From contig CM042145.1 of NCBI GenBank assembly GCA_023376005.1, positions 59,205,788-59,269,787 of the forward strand: DNA of 64,000 nucleotides. Reading direction: 5' to 3'. Of the stretch, positions 42,560 through 52,914 are shown in pieces; the first letter of the stretch is position 1; the number at the start of each line of letters is the position of its first letter. The notes beneath the pieces were generated by a model. The model was given only the letters and a program-made list of their open reading frames with translations, was not told the DNA's origin and searched no databases. This DNA is from Doryteuthis pealeii (lineage: Eukaryota; Mollusca; Cephalopoda; Myopsida; Loliginidae). Position numbers and translations under genes: made by a program.

Positions 42560-43320
42560 ATGAATGTGAGAGTGCTTGTATGGGCGTTTACGTGTCCAAC
42601 ATTTCGACAACATGTTTATGTTGGTTTCACTTAATTGCATATAAATGAAAGGGAATATAAACATGAAAATTATATTTCATAGAAATTCTGCCTGTGTTTT
42701 GTTGAAAAACACAAACACTTTGCAATTCTAAACGAATTTGCCAAGCTGAAAAGTTTGCTAAAAATGTACTCTGCGAATTTAGTGTAGAATGTCGGAAGTG
42801 CGGCCTTTTTTTTGTAAATGCGCGAAACATGTTTTCCTTTGAAAATTACAAATCTCGCGAGATGTGTGCACGGTAATCAATATTGAGGTCTTTTATCACA
42901 AATTGTTTCCTCCATTAAGCAAATGGCGTGCACCCGGATTTGCTGCACAATATTTTCAACTCATTTTCTGATAAAATCAAAACAGTGTATTCAGCCATAT
43001 TAAATTGAAAATGAAAGAAGTTATTTTCTATATTTTTGAGTCGATATTTCATGCCAAATTGACTATTAACTTCACAGAATTTGTTTGTTCTTTTTTTACT
43101 TCCTTTTTTTTAATAATTATATCGACTAGTTTACCAGTTCTGTCAAAAAGTGATGGAAATATGATAGTAATTTTACAATTACATACTTCTAAAATATGAC
43201 AATCTAAGTTTTATTGTTTACTAGTACGGCTACCCGGTATTTAAAAAGTTAGAAATAAATCTTATCTATATTTATACACAGATTTCTTTTAATAATTTTC
43301 TCATTATTTGTTTTATTACT
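42560..43320. other. Non-coding stretch
   Basis: No gene seen. TACTAGTACGGCTACCCGGTAT at 43220 resembles a transposon terminus starting ACTAG, similar to words at 53771 and 56660; this is unassigned. Confidence 0.4.
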
Positions 43321-43321
43321 G

Positions 43322-43935
43322 TTAGGGGAGAATTACCTTCACTACGAATGTTGGCCGCCCTGTCGGTGGAGCGTTAAAATACACCGATTGCACCTCTGCA
43401 CAGGGGTAAGACTCTCCCAATGAGGCCACCTGTTGGTCGTGGGTGATGACCCGTAATGCTAAGGGTTGGAATCCAGATGGCTGAGCAGTCCATGACATGC
43501 AACACTCCACTTTGGCATTACTTATGCTAGACTGGCGGTCGGATAGGCCCCCTCTGATCAATCGTCAGGTAATGTCAAGCCCTAGCACCTATATGATTAC
43601 CCCGAACCTATTGCCCTTATGGCAAGCCCTAACCCTTTTTATCATATAGGTGCTAGAAGGTGGTGGCTGAGGGTTTTCATGTCCTGGGAAAGACGTTAAA
43701 CTTTATCTGATGGTGAGGTTTCAGTTCATAGTTTTGGGAAATGTGGAGCACCCCTTCATCACCATTGCTTCCTGGTCCACTGACTCGGAGTGGTAGTACC
43801 TGTTAGGGTCCCATCTATGGGTTAAATAGAAAAATGTGTTTATAAAAAGATTGAATATCCATTAAGAATGAATTTATTTCAAAACTTTGGCGGCACTAAA
43901 TGACCCACAGAGGTTGATATGCCGTAAAACAAAAC
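43322..43935 (+). mobile_element. Family T retroposon, near full length
   Basis: About 610 bp from GTTGGCCGCCCTGTCGGTGG through GCACCTCTGCACAGGGGTAA, GGTCGTGGGTGATGACCC, GAGCAGTCCATGACATGCAA, CACTCCACTTTGGCATTAC, TATCATATAGGTGCTAGAAG, CACCATTGCTTCCTGGTCCA and CCCATCTATGGGTTAAAT to GGTTGATATGCCGTAAAAC with a (CAAAA)n tail. No conserved open frame. Confidence 0.85.
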
Positions 43936-43999
43936 AAACTAACGAATGTTTGACTCTTCATTGAAAAAAGTGCAGTAGCAGACAACAACATGGCTGCTA

Positions 44000-44755
44000 G
44001 ATGAAACATTGTTGAGAGATTAAGTCTCTAATAGTTATGGCTCATTCCACAAATGGAAAATATTTTTTAGTTGTTTACTTTCTGATGACTGGATAAGGTT
44101 ATAGATTTAAGACAAAAAAAGGTCATAGTATTAGGGGAGAGTTATCTACCCTAAAAAAAACTATTGACTCTTCACTGAAAAAGGTGTAGTATCAGACAAC
44201 ATGGCTGCTTGATGAACACATCATTTGTTGACAGTTAATTGTTTATCTAACCTGCTGGAGTCCTAATTGGCGAGAAGATATAAACGAATAGTATTGTATC
44301 TTAAAACCATTTAACTGATTTGTTATATTTTGTTATTCCTAACATCTTGGGATATAACAATTACCTTTTTATGCTTTTTATATTGTTTTACAGTGAATAC
44401 CTCGTAATGTCGCTGCTACGGAGAGAGTATTCCTAGTGATAAGGAAGCTGGAAGTAAATCAATCCCAATACAAACAATGGCAATAATCAGAGACGGCAAA
44501 AATATAAAAGAAAAAACCTTGCCTCGTATTTGAAGGAAGTAGAATTAGTCTTGCAACAAATTGCCGATGTTACGACCTTGGTACGGTATGTGGTAACACG
44601 GTCTACAGGTCTAGGATCATAGTAGTTCTACTAGCATGTTTGACTTTTAGGTAGAATGGTAATAAACGCGTAGTCTGCGTCAAAACGAACCCCTTCATTT
44701 TTATGTATGACTTTTTACCTAGACTCATTGTTTTTGGAGTTTTTTTTCTCAATCT
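44000..44755. other. Non-coding stretch with a local duplication
   Basis: The GACTCTTCATTGAAAAAAGT...CAACATGGCTGCT block at 43950-43996 recurs near 44164-44210, a direct repeat about 215 bp apart. No gene seen. Confidence 0.5.
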
Positions 44756-44759
44756 GATC

Positions 44760-45040
44760 TAGCCTATGGTCAGCGGAATGAGAACAGGATACCCCCGTGG
44801 ACTAAAGTTCGATGTTCTGTGATGGCTCCCGATTACGACAAGAAAGTTCCCGAGTCCGAAAAGAAGGTTCCCGAGTCCGAAAAGAAGGTTCCCGAGTCCG
44901 AAAAGAAATACCTGAAGAAGGCCGGAGGGCATATCGGCCGAAACGTTGTACAAATAACAATGAAGATAGGGACAATAGTCCGAATAATGCAGATAATACT
45001 CATCAAACCTCATCTCAAACATTCAGAGAAATAAGTTGTC
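44760..45040 (+). mobile_element. Family S hammerhead-like SINE, 5' truncated
   Basis: GCCTATGGTCAGCGGAATGA, GAACAGGATACCCCCGTGG, GATGGCTCCCGATTACGAC, a 21-bp unit (AAGAAGGTTCCCGAGTCCGA) present about three times, the hammerhead-like core, and the end GACAATAGTCCGAATAATGC, AGATAATAC. The tRNA-like head is absent here. Confidence 0.8.
44909..44951 (+). ncRNA. Hammerhead-like motif, family S
   Basis: TAC, core CTGAAGA, unpaired A, stem II GGCCG/CGGCC, GAA, stem III ACGT, T, GTA. Identical in plan to 26281-26323. Confidence 0.5.
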
Positions 45041-45394
45041 TTTATTTTTTAATATATCATTGATTTATACCTTTATATTTCTACTTGGCTGTTCCTATGG
45101 AAAATGAGGGGTAACACGTTTGTTTTTTTTTAATCCAAAGAAAAATAGTGTGTAAAATTTATTGAACTTTGGTTTTTGCTGGGCTCCACCAATTTTCCGT
45201 TATAAAACAACGTACGCTCAGTCGCAATACAAACAAAAATAAATACATATACACACAGACAGAAATATTCTTTTATATATAGATATTCAATCAATACTTA
45301 GTATTGAAATAAGGTTAACATTTCCGTTCTATTTAGTAAATCTCAATTTTGTTCTGATATACTAAATCTGAATATAAGTCCCATTGTTGTGCAA

Positions 45395-45505
45395 TGATTA
45401 GAAATCTATTCTTCTTGATCTATCATTACTGAATAGAGAGTTCGATGCCTCATACTTGAGATCTTGTGTCACATCCTAACTGTGGTGATCGGGTTGGGTA
45501 TATAA
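45395..45505 (+). mobile_element. SINE family G-like fragment
   Basis: GTTCGATGCCTCATAC, then GAGATCTTGTGTCACATCC, TAACTGTGGTGATCGGGTTG, GGTATATAA; a shortened, diverged end of a G-like SINE. Confidence 0.5.
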
Positions 45506-45559
45506 TGACTAAATATAAAAATAACTTCGAATGAAAAAAAAAAGGTTTGACTTCCTTAC

Positions 45560-46030
45560 TGATTAATTCCGGTGACTGAATAGTTCATGACATGTAACAC
45601 TCCACTGTGGTCCTTACTTAGGTTAAACGGGTGGTCGGAGGGGGCTCCCTTCAATCAATCGGCTGGTCATGTCAAGCCCTATTACTTATGATTGTCCCAA
45701 CCCTATTGCCCCGACAGTTTATCATATATGTGCTAAAAGGCTGTAGCTAAGGGTCTTAGTGTTCTGGGTATGACGGTAAACTGCATCTAATGGTGAATTC
45801 TTGGGAATGTGGAGTACCCTTAATCACCATTACTCCCAGGTCCACTCTGACCCGCAGTGATAGCACCAGTTAGGATCCCATCTATGGGTTGAATCGAAGA
45901 AAAAAGTTTTAAAATGTGTTAGAAAATTGAGTACCCATCAAGAATGAGTAAAACAAAAAAGTCTTAGACATAAAATAACCCAATGGTTTGACATGCCGCA
46001 AAATCCAGCCAACCAGCCAACCGATTGATC
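45560..46030 (+). mobile_element. Family T retroposon, 5' truncated
   Basis: GACATGTAACACTCCACTGT, GGTCATGTCAAGCCCTATTA, TATCATATATGTGCTAAAAG, CACCATTACTCCCAGGTCCA, CCCATCTATGGGTTGAAT, AAATAACCCAATGGTTTGAC, ATGCCGCAAAATCC and (AACC)n. Confidence 0.85.
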
Positions 46031-46077
46031 CAGTTCCGTCATCAGGGTTTTACATCCTCATTCTAATTATGTGATCC

Positions 46078-46335
46078 GGTTAGCGTAACAGCTATCACCG
46101 TTAAGAACGGAGCCGGCGAACCAAGTTCAAATCCTGGACAAGGTTGTTTGCATTTTACTTCAAACTAATTGAGAACGCATGAATTCATCCCTCCCCCCCC
46201 AGTAATGGTTAAGTAGAAGGGAAGTCTTGGTTAGGCAACCAGTCGAGAAGGAAATATTGGAATTCAAACCAGCTTTACTCCACTTAATAACCCTTGTACC
46301 ACATCCTTTCCGAAACGAAGGAATTGGTTAAACAC
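46078..46335 (+). mobile_element. tRNA-derived SINE, family G
   Basis: Head GGTTAGCGTAACAGCTATCA and B box AAGTTCAAATCCTGGACAAG, then TTTGCATTTTACTTCAAAC, AGTAATGGTTAAGTAGAAGG, GGCAACCAGTCGAGAAGG and a diverged end AAGGAATTGGTTAAAC. Confidence 0.75.
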
Positions 46336-46410
46336 CTTAAATTATATAATAACAAGAAGGATTTTGTGAATTATATGCAGAAACTGTGCATATTAACCAG
46401 ACTGCTACAA

Positions 46411-47027
46411 TCTACATATTAATACGAGTGTTCCTCAATTTTCCGTCAGTTATCATCCTGTATACCCCGCTCGTTAAAAATGAGATCGTCCAATATGCAA
46501 TGTTAATACAGATTATCTTGTGTCGCTTAATCGCAGATTTCTTATTTGTCCCATTCTATTTCACCAATTTTAAAAATGAAACATTCCAAATGGTCTTGCC
46601 TCACTTAATTACCCAACCTGAAATTAAAATGAAATTAAAAAAAGATACGTTTGTTTTATTTGTAATATTGAAATTGGGAATTCCGGAATATATTTTTTAA
46701 ATTTTGATCTTATATCATCATGGCCTTCTGCTTTACGCTATGTTTTCGCGGGTCAGCATCAGGCGAATTTCCGGCCCAACTTAGATATTTCAGAGTTGTG
46801 CTTTTGTCACTTTTTGTCGGCAAATTAATGTAGATATTTTAAACCCCTCCCTCACGATTTTTATCGGGAAATCAATGCAGATATTTTACAATCCCTCTAT
46901 TAAAAAATTCAGTTAAATCAAGATTATACTTTTTACATACTGGACTATATAGCAATAGCTCTTAAGTAAACACATTAAACGTAATAATTAAATTATCATA
47001 CTGGGGTATATCCACAGGTCCTTCTAG
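46411..47027 (+). mobile_element. Helitron family B, full length
   Basis: TCTACATATTAATACGAGTG at the start and CTGGGG-TATAT-CCACAG, GTCCTT, CTAG before T at the end, 617 bp. It is the longest copy. The 104-codon frame 46386-46700 overlaps the start and is not conserved. Confidence 0.75.
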
Positions 47028-47327
47028 TTAATCAATAATGTCACCATTATCAAGAAAATTTTCCTACAGTTAATATGCAAAACAGGTGAGAATGATTAAA
47101 TGTTATTATATATACAAATGCATCTTTCCTTTCATCGTGTTCAGTGTTAGTATATCATGGATATAATAATGCTAATATTGATCTTTGTTGAGTAGAGATT
47201 CAACTAAATATATTTCTTACCACCAGACAGACCAATGATTTAGTGAATATGTCAATAGGGTTTCAAGTTGTACTTTCCATTGTTCTACTGCTCGAATCGT
47301 TATTCCGAAGTTTGAGAAGGGTTGGTT

Positions 47328-47490
47328 GGTTGACTGATTTTAACAGCGTGTCAATCCGTGTGGGGTTAGGTCATGCCTAACTGATAGGAAGTAATATATG
47401 TTGTGTATTTATATTTATACTTTTGTATTATTTGGTTTTAACAATGTGTTAGCACCATTGGGGGATCATGTTGTATGATATTGATTAAGT
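47328..47490 (-). mobile_element. 3' UTR and tail of an I-like LINE
   Basis: Downstream of the ORF2 end on the minus strand, about 160 bp of non-coding sequence ends with CATGACCTAACCCCACACGG, ATTGACACGCTGTTAAAATC and a (AACC)n tail. This tail aligns with the 3' end of family T retroposons (AAATAACCCAACAGGGGTTG-type, GACATGCCGTAAAATCC, (AACC)n). Confidence 0.65.
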
Positions 47491-47691
47491 TCATGTCCAT
47501 ATTCTATGGTATAATTTTATTTCCCTAAAAAAGGATAGAATGTCATCCATGTTCGCATTTTCAAATAGATCTTTCATATTGTTTGCATTAAAATAACGGT
47601 TTCGGATGTGATCAAAAAACCTGCATTCCATGAATAAGTGTTTAACAGTCAAGGGTGTTTGACATGTTTCACACCTTTGACTGTTAAACAC
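47491..47691 (-). pseudogene. I-like LINE ORF2 C-terminal fragment
   Basis: The minus frame reads CETCQTPLTVKHLFMECRFF, DHIRNRYFNANNMKDLFENA, NMDDILSFFREIKLYHRIW and a stop. The C-x2-C then L-T-V-K-H-x-x-x-E-C block, followed by a 'D-x-I-L-x-F-L-K-x-x-x-x-Y-x-x-I' ending, is the terminal zinc-knuckle region of LINE ORF2 proteins of the I/Jockey-like groups, just after the RNase H domain (family knowledge, not searched). The reverse transcriptase is absent. The first 50 bases are also part of a short palindrome (47641-47690). Confidence 0.65.
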
Positions 47692-47739
47692 TTTAAGAGT
47701 ATTGAGAATAAATATAGTAGAAAGAAAATAATTTGTATT

Positions 47740-48195
47740 AATTGGATTATTCGGACTGTTGTCTTAACCCAACGCCTATATCCACTACGCGATGTTGGAC
47801 ACAGTGTAGTGGATATAGGCGTTGGGTAAAACAGTTTCAAGTGACATCTCTCTCTCTCTCTCTCTCGGCTGCAGGTTAAATCCTGGTTAAGGGTGACAGT
47901 AACATAGAATAATAATTAACACAGCTTAACACATGTACCCAACTATGGTTAGCGGGATGAGAACAGGATACCCACATGGATTGAATAAAAGGTTGGGTTC
48001 AAAGTTCCGTGATGGCTCTCGATTACGAAAAGAAGGTGCCAGAGTCCGAACAAGTAGGCGCCAGAGTCCGACAAGAAATTCTTGAAGGCCGGAGAGCACA
48101 TCGGTTGAAACGTTTTACAGATAAAAAAGATGAAACAGTCCTAACAATCCAAATAATACAAATTCTCAAGCCTCATTTAAAAAAATTAAGAAGAA
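47740..48195 (+). mobile_element. Family S SINE with palindromic tRNA-like head
   Basis: CCAACGCCTATATCCACTAC / GTAGTGGATATAGGCGTTGG form an inverted repeat at the start. Then AAGTGACATC(TC)n, GCAGGTTAAATCCTGGTTAA (B box), TTAACACAGCTTAACACATG, GTTAGCGGGATGAGAACAGG, two diverged 21-bp units and a hammerhead-like end (TTGAAGGCCGGAGAGCACAT, CGGTTGAAACGTTTTAC at 48081-48117) too mutated to act. Confidence 0.75.
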
Positions 48196-48471
48196 TAAAA
48201 GAATTTCTCATAAAGTAAACATTTCAAAACTGTAAAATAAATCATTTTTACGTATCTCCCCAACTCCCACAAATATAGTCTCGCATTATGTTTACGTTAT
48301 AAAATGGCTGGATGTTAACTTTGTGGTCTGTGGATCTAAAATAAACTAACATCACCCAAATTACAAACCTTTTCGATTTTCCAATCCTATCAAACTCTCG
48401 TGGCAGATTTTATTTTGTTTTATTCGGGTATTAAAAGTATTTTATTCCAAAGTTTATAAGAGCCACTACTG

Positions 48472-48560
48472 TGGAGGCGCGTGGTGCAATAGTTACCGTC
48501 GTAGCAAATGGATACGGTGAGACAACTTCAAATCCTTTACAAAGCGCTAATACACTTGAG
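48472..48560 (+). mobile_element. tRNA-like head of SINE family G
   Basis: GGAGGCGCGTGGTGCAATAG, TTACCGTCGTAGCAAATGGA, then AACTTCAAATCCTTTACAAA, a degraded B box; no body follows. Confidence 0.55.
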
Positions 48561-48589
48561 AAAAGTTTGGTTTCGTTTTGTTTTGTTTT

Positions 48590-49185
48590 ACTGCATATCA
48601 ACCTCAGTGGGTCATTTAATGCCGATAAAGTTTTGAAATAAGTCAATTCTTAATGGATAATACAATTTTTTATAAATACATTTTTCTATTTAACCCATAG
48701 ATGGGACCCTAACAGGTACTACCACTCCAGGTCAGAGTGGACCAGGGAGCATGAAGGGGTGCTCCACATTCTCCAAACCTCCAAAACTGGAACCGCACCA
48801 TCAGATTGAATTTAACGTCATTCCCAGGACATGTAGATCCTCAGTCACCGCCTTCTAGCACCCATATGATAAAAAGAGGTTGGGGCTTGCCATAAGGGCA
48901 ACAGAGTTAGGGCAATCATATAGATGCTAGGGCTTGACGTGACCAGCTGATTGATTGGAGGGGGCCTCTCCGACCGCCCCTCTAGCCCAAGAAAGGGCCA
49001 AAGTGGAGTATTGCAAGTCATGAACTGCTCATCCATCTGGGTTCTATCCTTAAGCATCACGGGTCGCCACCCGCGGCCAACAGGTGACAACATTGGGGGA
49101 GTCTTACCAATCTGCAGAGGTGCAGTCGGTACATTCGGTGCATTCTAACGCCCCAGCCGAAAGGGCGGTTGAGAAAAGTATGAAT
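48590..49185 (-). mobile_element. Family T retroposon, near full length
   Basis: Minus-strand copy from GGGGCGTTAGAATGCACCGA, CACCTCTGCAGATTGGTAAG, CCTGTTGGCCGCGGGTGG, GTCACGTCAAGCCCTAGCAT to CCCATCTATGGGTTAAAT and a (CAAAA)n tail (the + strand shows GGTTTCGTTTTGTTTTGTTT). Best paired with 43322-43935. Confidence 0.85.
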
Positions 49186-49239
49186 CCAACTATTTTCCCC
49201 CAGCTTTAGATAGATAGTTGGTCAGACTATTGCAATAAA

Positions 49240-49645
49240 TAATACTACGGAGAGTGAGCGTTGATGTGCAACTGCAGGGCGGGGGGGATATTTTTTATAA
49301 GAAAAAGTTCTGAAAACTTACTTATCTGCAATTTTCGAAAGGAGGAAAAACACGAGTGCCTTAGTGACTTTTGTTACTAACGCTTTTCTATTGTTTTGAT
49401 TGGTTGAAGAAATAAAAAATGTCTTATTGTCTGCTAATTTATGAACCCCGTTTTTTTTTTGTACGAGTATTTGTAATTGCAGGGCCGGCCAACAGCAAAA
49501 GGATTGGATTTTCCTTCTTATTTTACCACAATAATGAGACTTACAGAGGTTTTGGGTCATCTCGAACTTGATTCTTAAGTCGCAACAAGGCATTGTTCCT
49601 AACGTTGCAGATAGTTTGATATAATCAAGCTCGCCTCTAATTTGG
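49240..49645 (+). repeat. Promoter-like repeat R, copy 1
   Basis: GATGTGCAACTGCAGGG, a minus-strand donor-like CTTACTTATCTGCAATTTTC, TTTGATTGGTTGAAG (CCAAT box), GTACGAGTATTTGTAATTGC, GGATTGGATTTTCC, AATAATGAGACTTACAG and GTCGCAACAAGGCATTGTT. The + strand splice donor of other copies is lost here. Confidence 0.7.
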
Positions 49646-50267
49646 TGGGTTGCTTTTCCGCCACAATTTAAATAAAGAGGGGGGGGGAACTTGGGAAAAA
49701 ATTAATGATACTCAAATTTACCTTTATCATTTATTTTAATTCTTTTTTTAATTTTGTAAAAAGTCACATGTTTGATCATAAAGTCATTAACGGTATCTAT
49801 ATTTTTCATTTAGAATTTCTTTTGTATCTTTATCTTTCACAAAATATTAACAGAATTGAATGTAAATAAACTTTTGTCTTAAATCGGTCTTGTTATCTTT
49901 AATATTACTTGCATTCATAATAAAAAAAATATTTACTGGGCCGTAAAAATAAGCATAAAAATAGGTTTGTCTATTTTAGCGTAACCGGTAAAATAGTTTC
50001 TTCCTTTAATAGATCATTAAACTGTGATATATAAGGATCTACCAATTTTGTTGTCATGCGTATCTTACAAAATAAATTTACCCCCACCCATTGAAAGCAA
50101 TTTACCAAAAATCAGGGAATTATCCGATTTTAATGAAATTTTCTAATGCCACTGCAACGGAAAGGGTTAAGTGGAAATTAGACACACATATATATTGTCG
50201 GGAAATATGAGGCACTTATCCCGACGCAGCTAGGAAGCTATATATATATATATATATATAATTTAAT

Positions 50268-50552
50268 ATACCAAGCGTGTTGGTAGATCCTTGCGGAGAG
50301 AAAAAACCCAGCAGAGAGTTTGATTGTAAAAATATACTACCAAACATCAACCAGGAAGAAAAAAAATTTTTGAAAAAAATAAAAGACCAAGATATTCGTA
50401 CCAACAAAAAATAATCTATTGGTATAGTATTTGGCCAAAAGAAAAAACAATTTATATGTATATATATGTATATAAGATATATATATATTCATATAACCGC
50501 TAGGAGAAGCTAATTTGTAAAAAGTGCTCGATACATAAGTAGAGCCAAGTAA
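50268..50552 (-). mobile_element. Body of family P element
   Basis: Minus-strand match to 2212-2576 and 33856-34140; the (TA)n at 50239-50261 marks its 3' end. Confidence 0.85.
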
Positions 50553-50576
50553 TAAGGATATCTACTGAGTCAGACG

Positions 50577-50613
50577 AACCTACTATTAGTTTCGCATAAA
50601 GCTCTTCAGGGCT
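50577..50613 (-). ncRNA. Hammerhead ribozyme candidate, family P
   Basis: Minus strand: AGCC, CTGAAGA, GC-TTTAT-GC, GAA, ACTA-A-TAGT, A, GGTT; every invariant base present. Confidence 0.65.
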
Positions 50614-50632
50614 AAAATCTGAGTCAGATTTT

Positions 50633-50669
50633 AACCCTGAAGAGCTTTATGCGAAACTAATAGTAGGTT
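50633..50669 (+). ncRNA. Hammerhead ribozyme candidate, family P
   Basis: AACC replaces AGCC in stem I, turning a G-U pair into an A-U pair with the GGTT strand, so stem I is better paired. Core CTGAAGA and GAAAC are intact. Confidence 0.65.
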
Positions 50670-50695
50670 CGTCTGACTCAGTAGATATCCTTATA

Positions 50696-50738
<43 letters not shown>

Positions 50739-50993
50739 TATTGGAAAAAAACTCTGAAACTGAAATTGTTCATTATTACCGCAAATTTTACTGAAACTTC
50801 AATGGCTTAGAGACAGAAAAATTATTATTTTCCTTGATTGTTTTTAAAGTTTCTTCAGTTGTCGCGAAAAGACAATTTTTCCAAAAAGAAAATTCTCAGA
50901 AATAAAAAAAAAATTATTTAATTTAATTCTATCTTATACTGGATCATTTTAGGCAATTTTTATGTTGTCGGATATGTTATCGTTATACGTGAT

Positions 50994-51290
50994 TGTAGTG
51001 GACGAATTCTCCGCAGCGAAAGTAACATAAGAGTGCAAAATTGGAAGATTCTCGTGCACCGGAATTTGTATGACAACGTTAAGAACTGATATCAATCGGG
51101 CTGGATTTTATAGCGGAGGGGCAGTTTGAAAAATCAGTGTTCGGTGGATATAGTAGATGGTGTATAATGAAATAGAAAACTAGGATTAGCTTTCAGTGTC
51201 AGGCGTTGGCTAACAAAGTAGATATTATTCAGTGATCATTATATAGGATTTTATACAGGATCATTTGTAGAAAAAATAAATAGTTGAACA
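50994..51290 (+). mobile_element. 5' LTR of an LTR retrotransposon
   Basis: 297 bp from TGTAGTGGACGAATTC to TAGTTGAACA, with a poly(A) signal AATAAA at about 51275 and TATA-like words at 51107 (TTTTATAGCGG). It is followed after one base by a primer binding site. No matching 3' LTR lies in the window. Confidence 0.6.
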
Positions 51291-51291
51291 C

Positions 51292-51309
51292 TGGTGACCC
51301 AGGTGGAGC
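51292..51309 (+). promoter_or_regulatory. Primer binding site complementary to tRNA-Arg 3' end
   Basis: TGGTGACCCAGGTGG is complementary over 15 bases to an animal tRNA-Arg 3' end (...CCACCTGGGTC plus discriminator base and CCA, recalled from tRNA-Arg with CCU/CCG anticodons). It starts with the obligatory TGG right after the LTR. Confidence 0.6.
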
Positions 51310-51720
51310 AAGCCGACGAGTCGGGGTTGCAAAAGGAATAATCTTTTGCGAACCACTCCTGCTTTGGGTCTGGTAACAAGTAGTAAACACTCCGTAAAAA
51401 AACTGTATAACCTTAGTTGATCACGGGAGTGAAAAGAACGATAATTGAACGAGGAGAAAAGCCCATTATATAGGCGCTGCTATGTCTCCTCCCCACTCCA
51501 ACTTTCGACAGGAAACTATATAATGCAATCCCTCTCTGGTCTCGTGTTCAATCACAAGAGCCAGAACCTCCCCCAACTCAACCAGCAGCTCCAGCCGGTA
51601 AGTCACCAGTCCTCCCCTTTTTTTCACACATTCAATACAATCACTATAATCATAATATGTGACCTGACCAATCTTAGTTTTCATTTAAAGTTCATCTATT
51701 TTTATTTATTTAATGCACGT
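51310..51720 (+). mobile_element. Leader and possible gag start of the LTR element
   Basis: Two strong hairpins (CCGAC-GA-GTCGG at about 51313 and GGTTGCAAAAG/CTTTTGCGAACC at about 51325-51353) follow the primer site. They are followed by a proline-rich open segment (RVQSQEPEPPPTQPAAPAG) that ends at a GT-AAGT donor-like site (51599). The rest of the element is missing or too decayed to see. Confidence 0.35.
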
Positions 51721-52910
51721 TTATTTACTGAAAAACTTATGTAAATGTTTGAGTAAAAAACATTTAATCAAATACTTTAATTTCGGAGGAAAATAATGTA
51801 AAATGTGAATAACTTTTGGAGGTAAGAAATCAGAGTATAGTTGAAACTTTAAAGACTGTACTCCAGGCCAAAATTTATTTTGAATTTTTTCTCTATCAAA
51901 TATTTTTTCCTTTTTTAACGACATCTTAGCGAAAAGAAACGCTTCAAGTATCATTATTTATGTTTTGGAAAAAAAAAAAAAAAAAACGTAATAGAAATGT
52001 CAGGAAAAATGTTCTGAAAATACTTACCTGCAGTTTTCGAAGAGAGACAAAACTCGATATCTATTTTGCAAAAAATACAAAAATATGGCACGAGGCCTAA
52101 AATTCAAGGGGGAACGTTGATATTTTCTATTTAACTTAACTATTTCCATTCGTAACCCAATTCATACAATTTTCCATTTACCATAAAGCCAATTCGCACT
52201 ACAATCACCAAAACCTACCAATCTCTCTATGAAAAACCTACTCCTAATCCCGAATTTACATAGTCGTGAGTGGGGAGATTTGATTTATAAGTATACAATC
52301 AAAACGAAAACGAAAGCCCAATGAAAACAATGTGAGAGAAAAAAGAAAAATATGATGAAAATAAAATGATTAGTATGAGCCCCTCATCCTTAGTAATATG
52401 GCAGAAAAACTAGTTCACCGGTCGAAAATTGCTTGGAGGAGGGTTAAATAAAAATAAAATTCAAATTAAAGTTAAAATAAATTTCTCCTCAAGCACCCGG
52501 AGAACTTGAGTTTCTTTCATCCAATGGGGTGGGAAGGGGAAATAAAACGAAAAATTCGTGGGTAGTAAAAAAAGAAAAAAAAAGAGCTTATACACTCTCA
52601 CTGGGTTAATCAATAATTAAACAAAAAGTTTTCAAAATATTTAGTCTAACTTACATGGGATGGGACGACATTATTCTTCGGTACCTGTAACTTCAAGCAT
52701 GAACTCTAGTGTCTTTCACTCGACAGTCGGGCAAGTTTCTCCCACCTTTCGCCAAACACCAAAGAAGAGTCTTTGTCTCGCAGACTGTATTTTAACTTTA
52801 ATATGGTGCTTGTAAAAAGCAACCAGAGTTTGAGACGCGAAAGACTCACCTTTATCGTACTCATTATTTCATGTTGTCCAAATCACGACTCATCATGCCT
52901 AGTGAACAGA
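51721..52910. other. Non-coding stretch with a repeat R fragment
   Basis: A lone minus-strand donor block (ACTTACCTGCAGTTTTCGAA, 52023-52042) belongs to repeat R. Otherwise AT-rich; GACTCACCTTTATCG at 52843 is a donor-like word on the minus strand. Confidence 0.45.
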
Positions 52911-52914
52911 GGCA

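Larger units (their letters stand above)
50553..50693. repeat. 141-bp palindrome head of family P element
   Basis: Arms 50553-50622 and 50624-50693, 1-nt centre (G50623), one mismatch. Same size as 2071-2211. Confidence 0.95.

Noticed and set aside
44812..45063. Open frame with repeated K-V-P-E-S-E-K units (also at 48.0, 59.1 and 61.4-61.6 kb)
   Set aside because: The 21-bp unit keeps any stop-free frame open, a second frame is equally open, and the copies change frame. It is non-coding SINE sequence.
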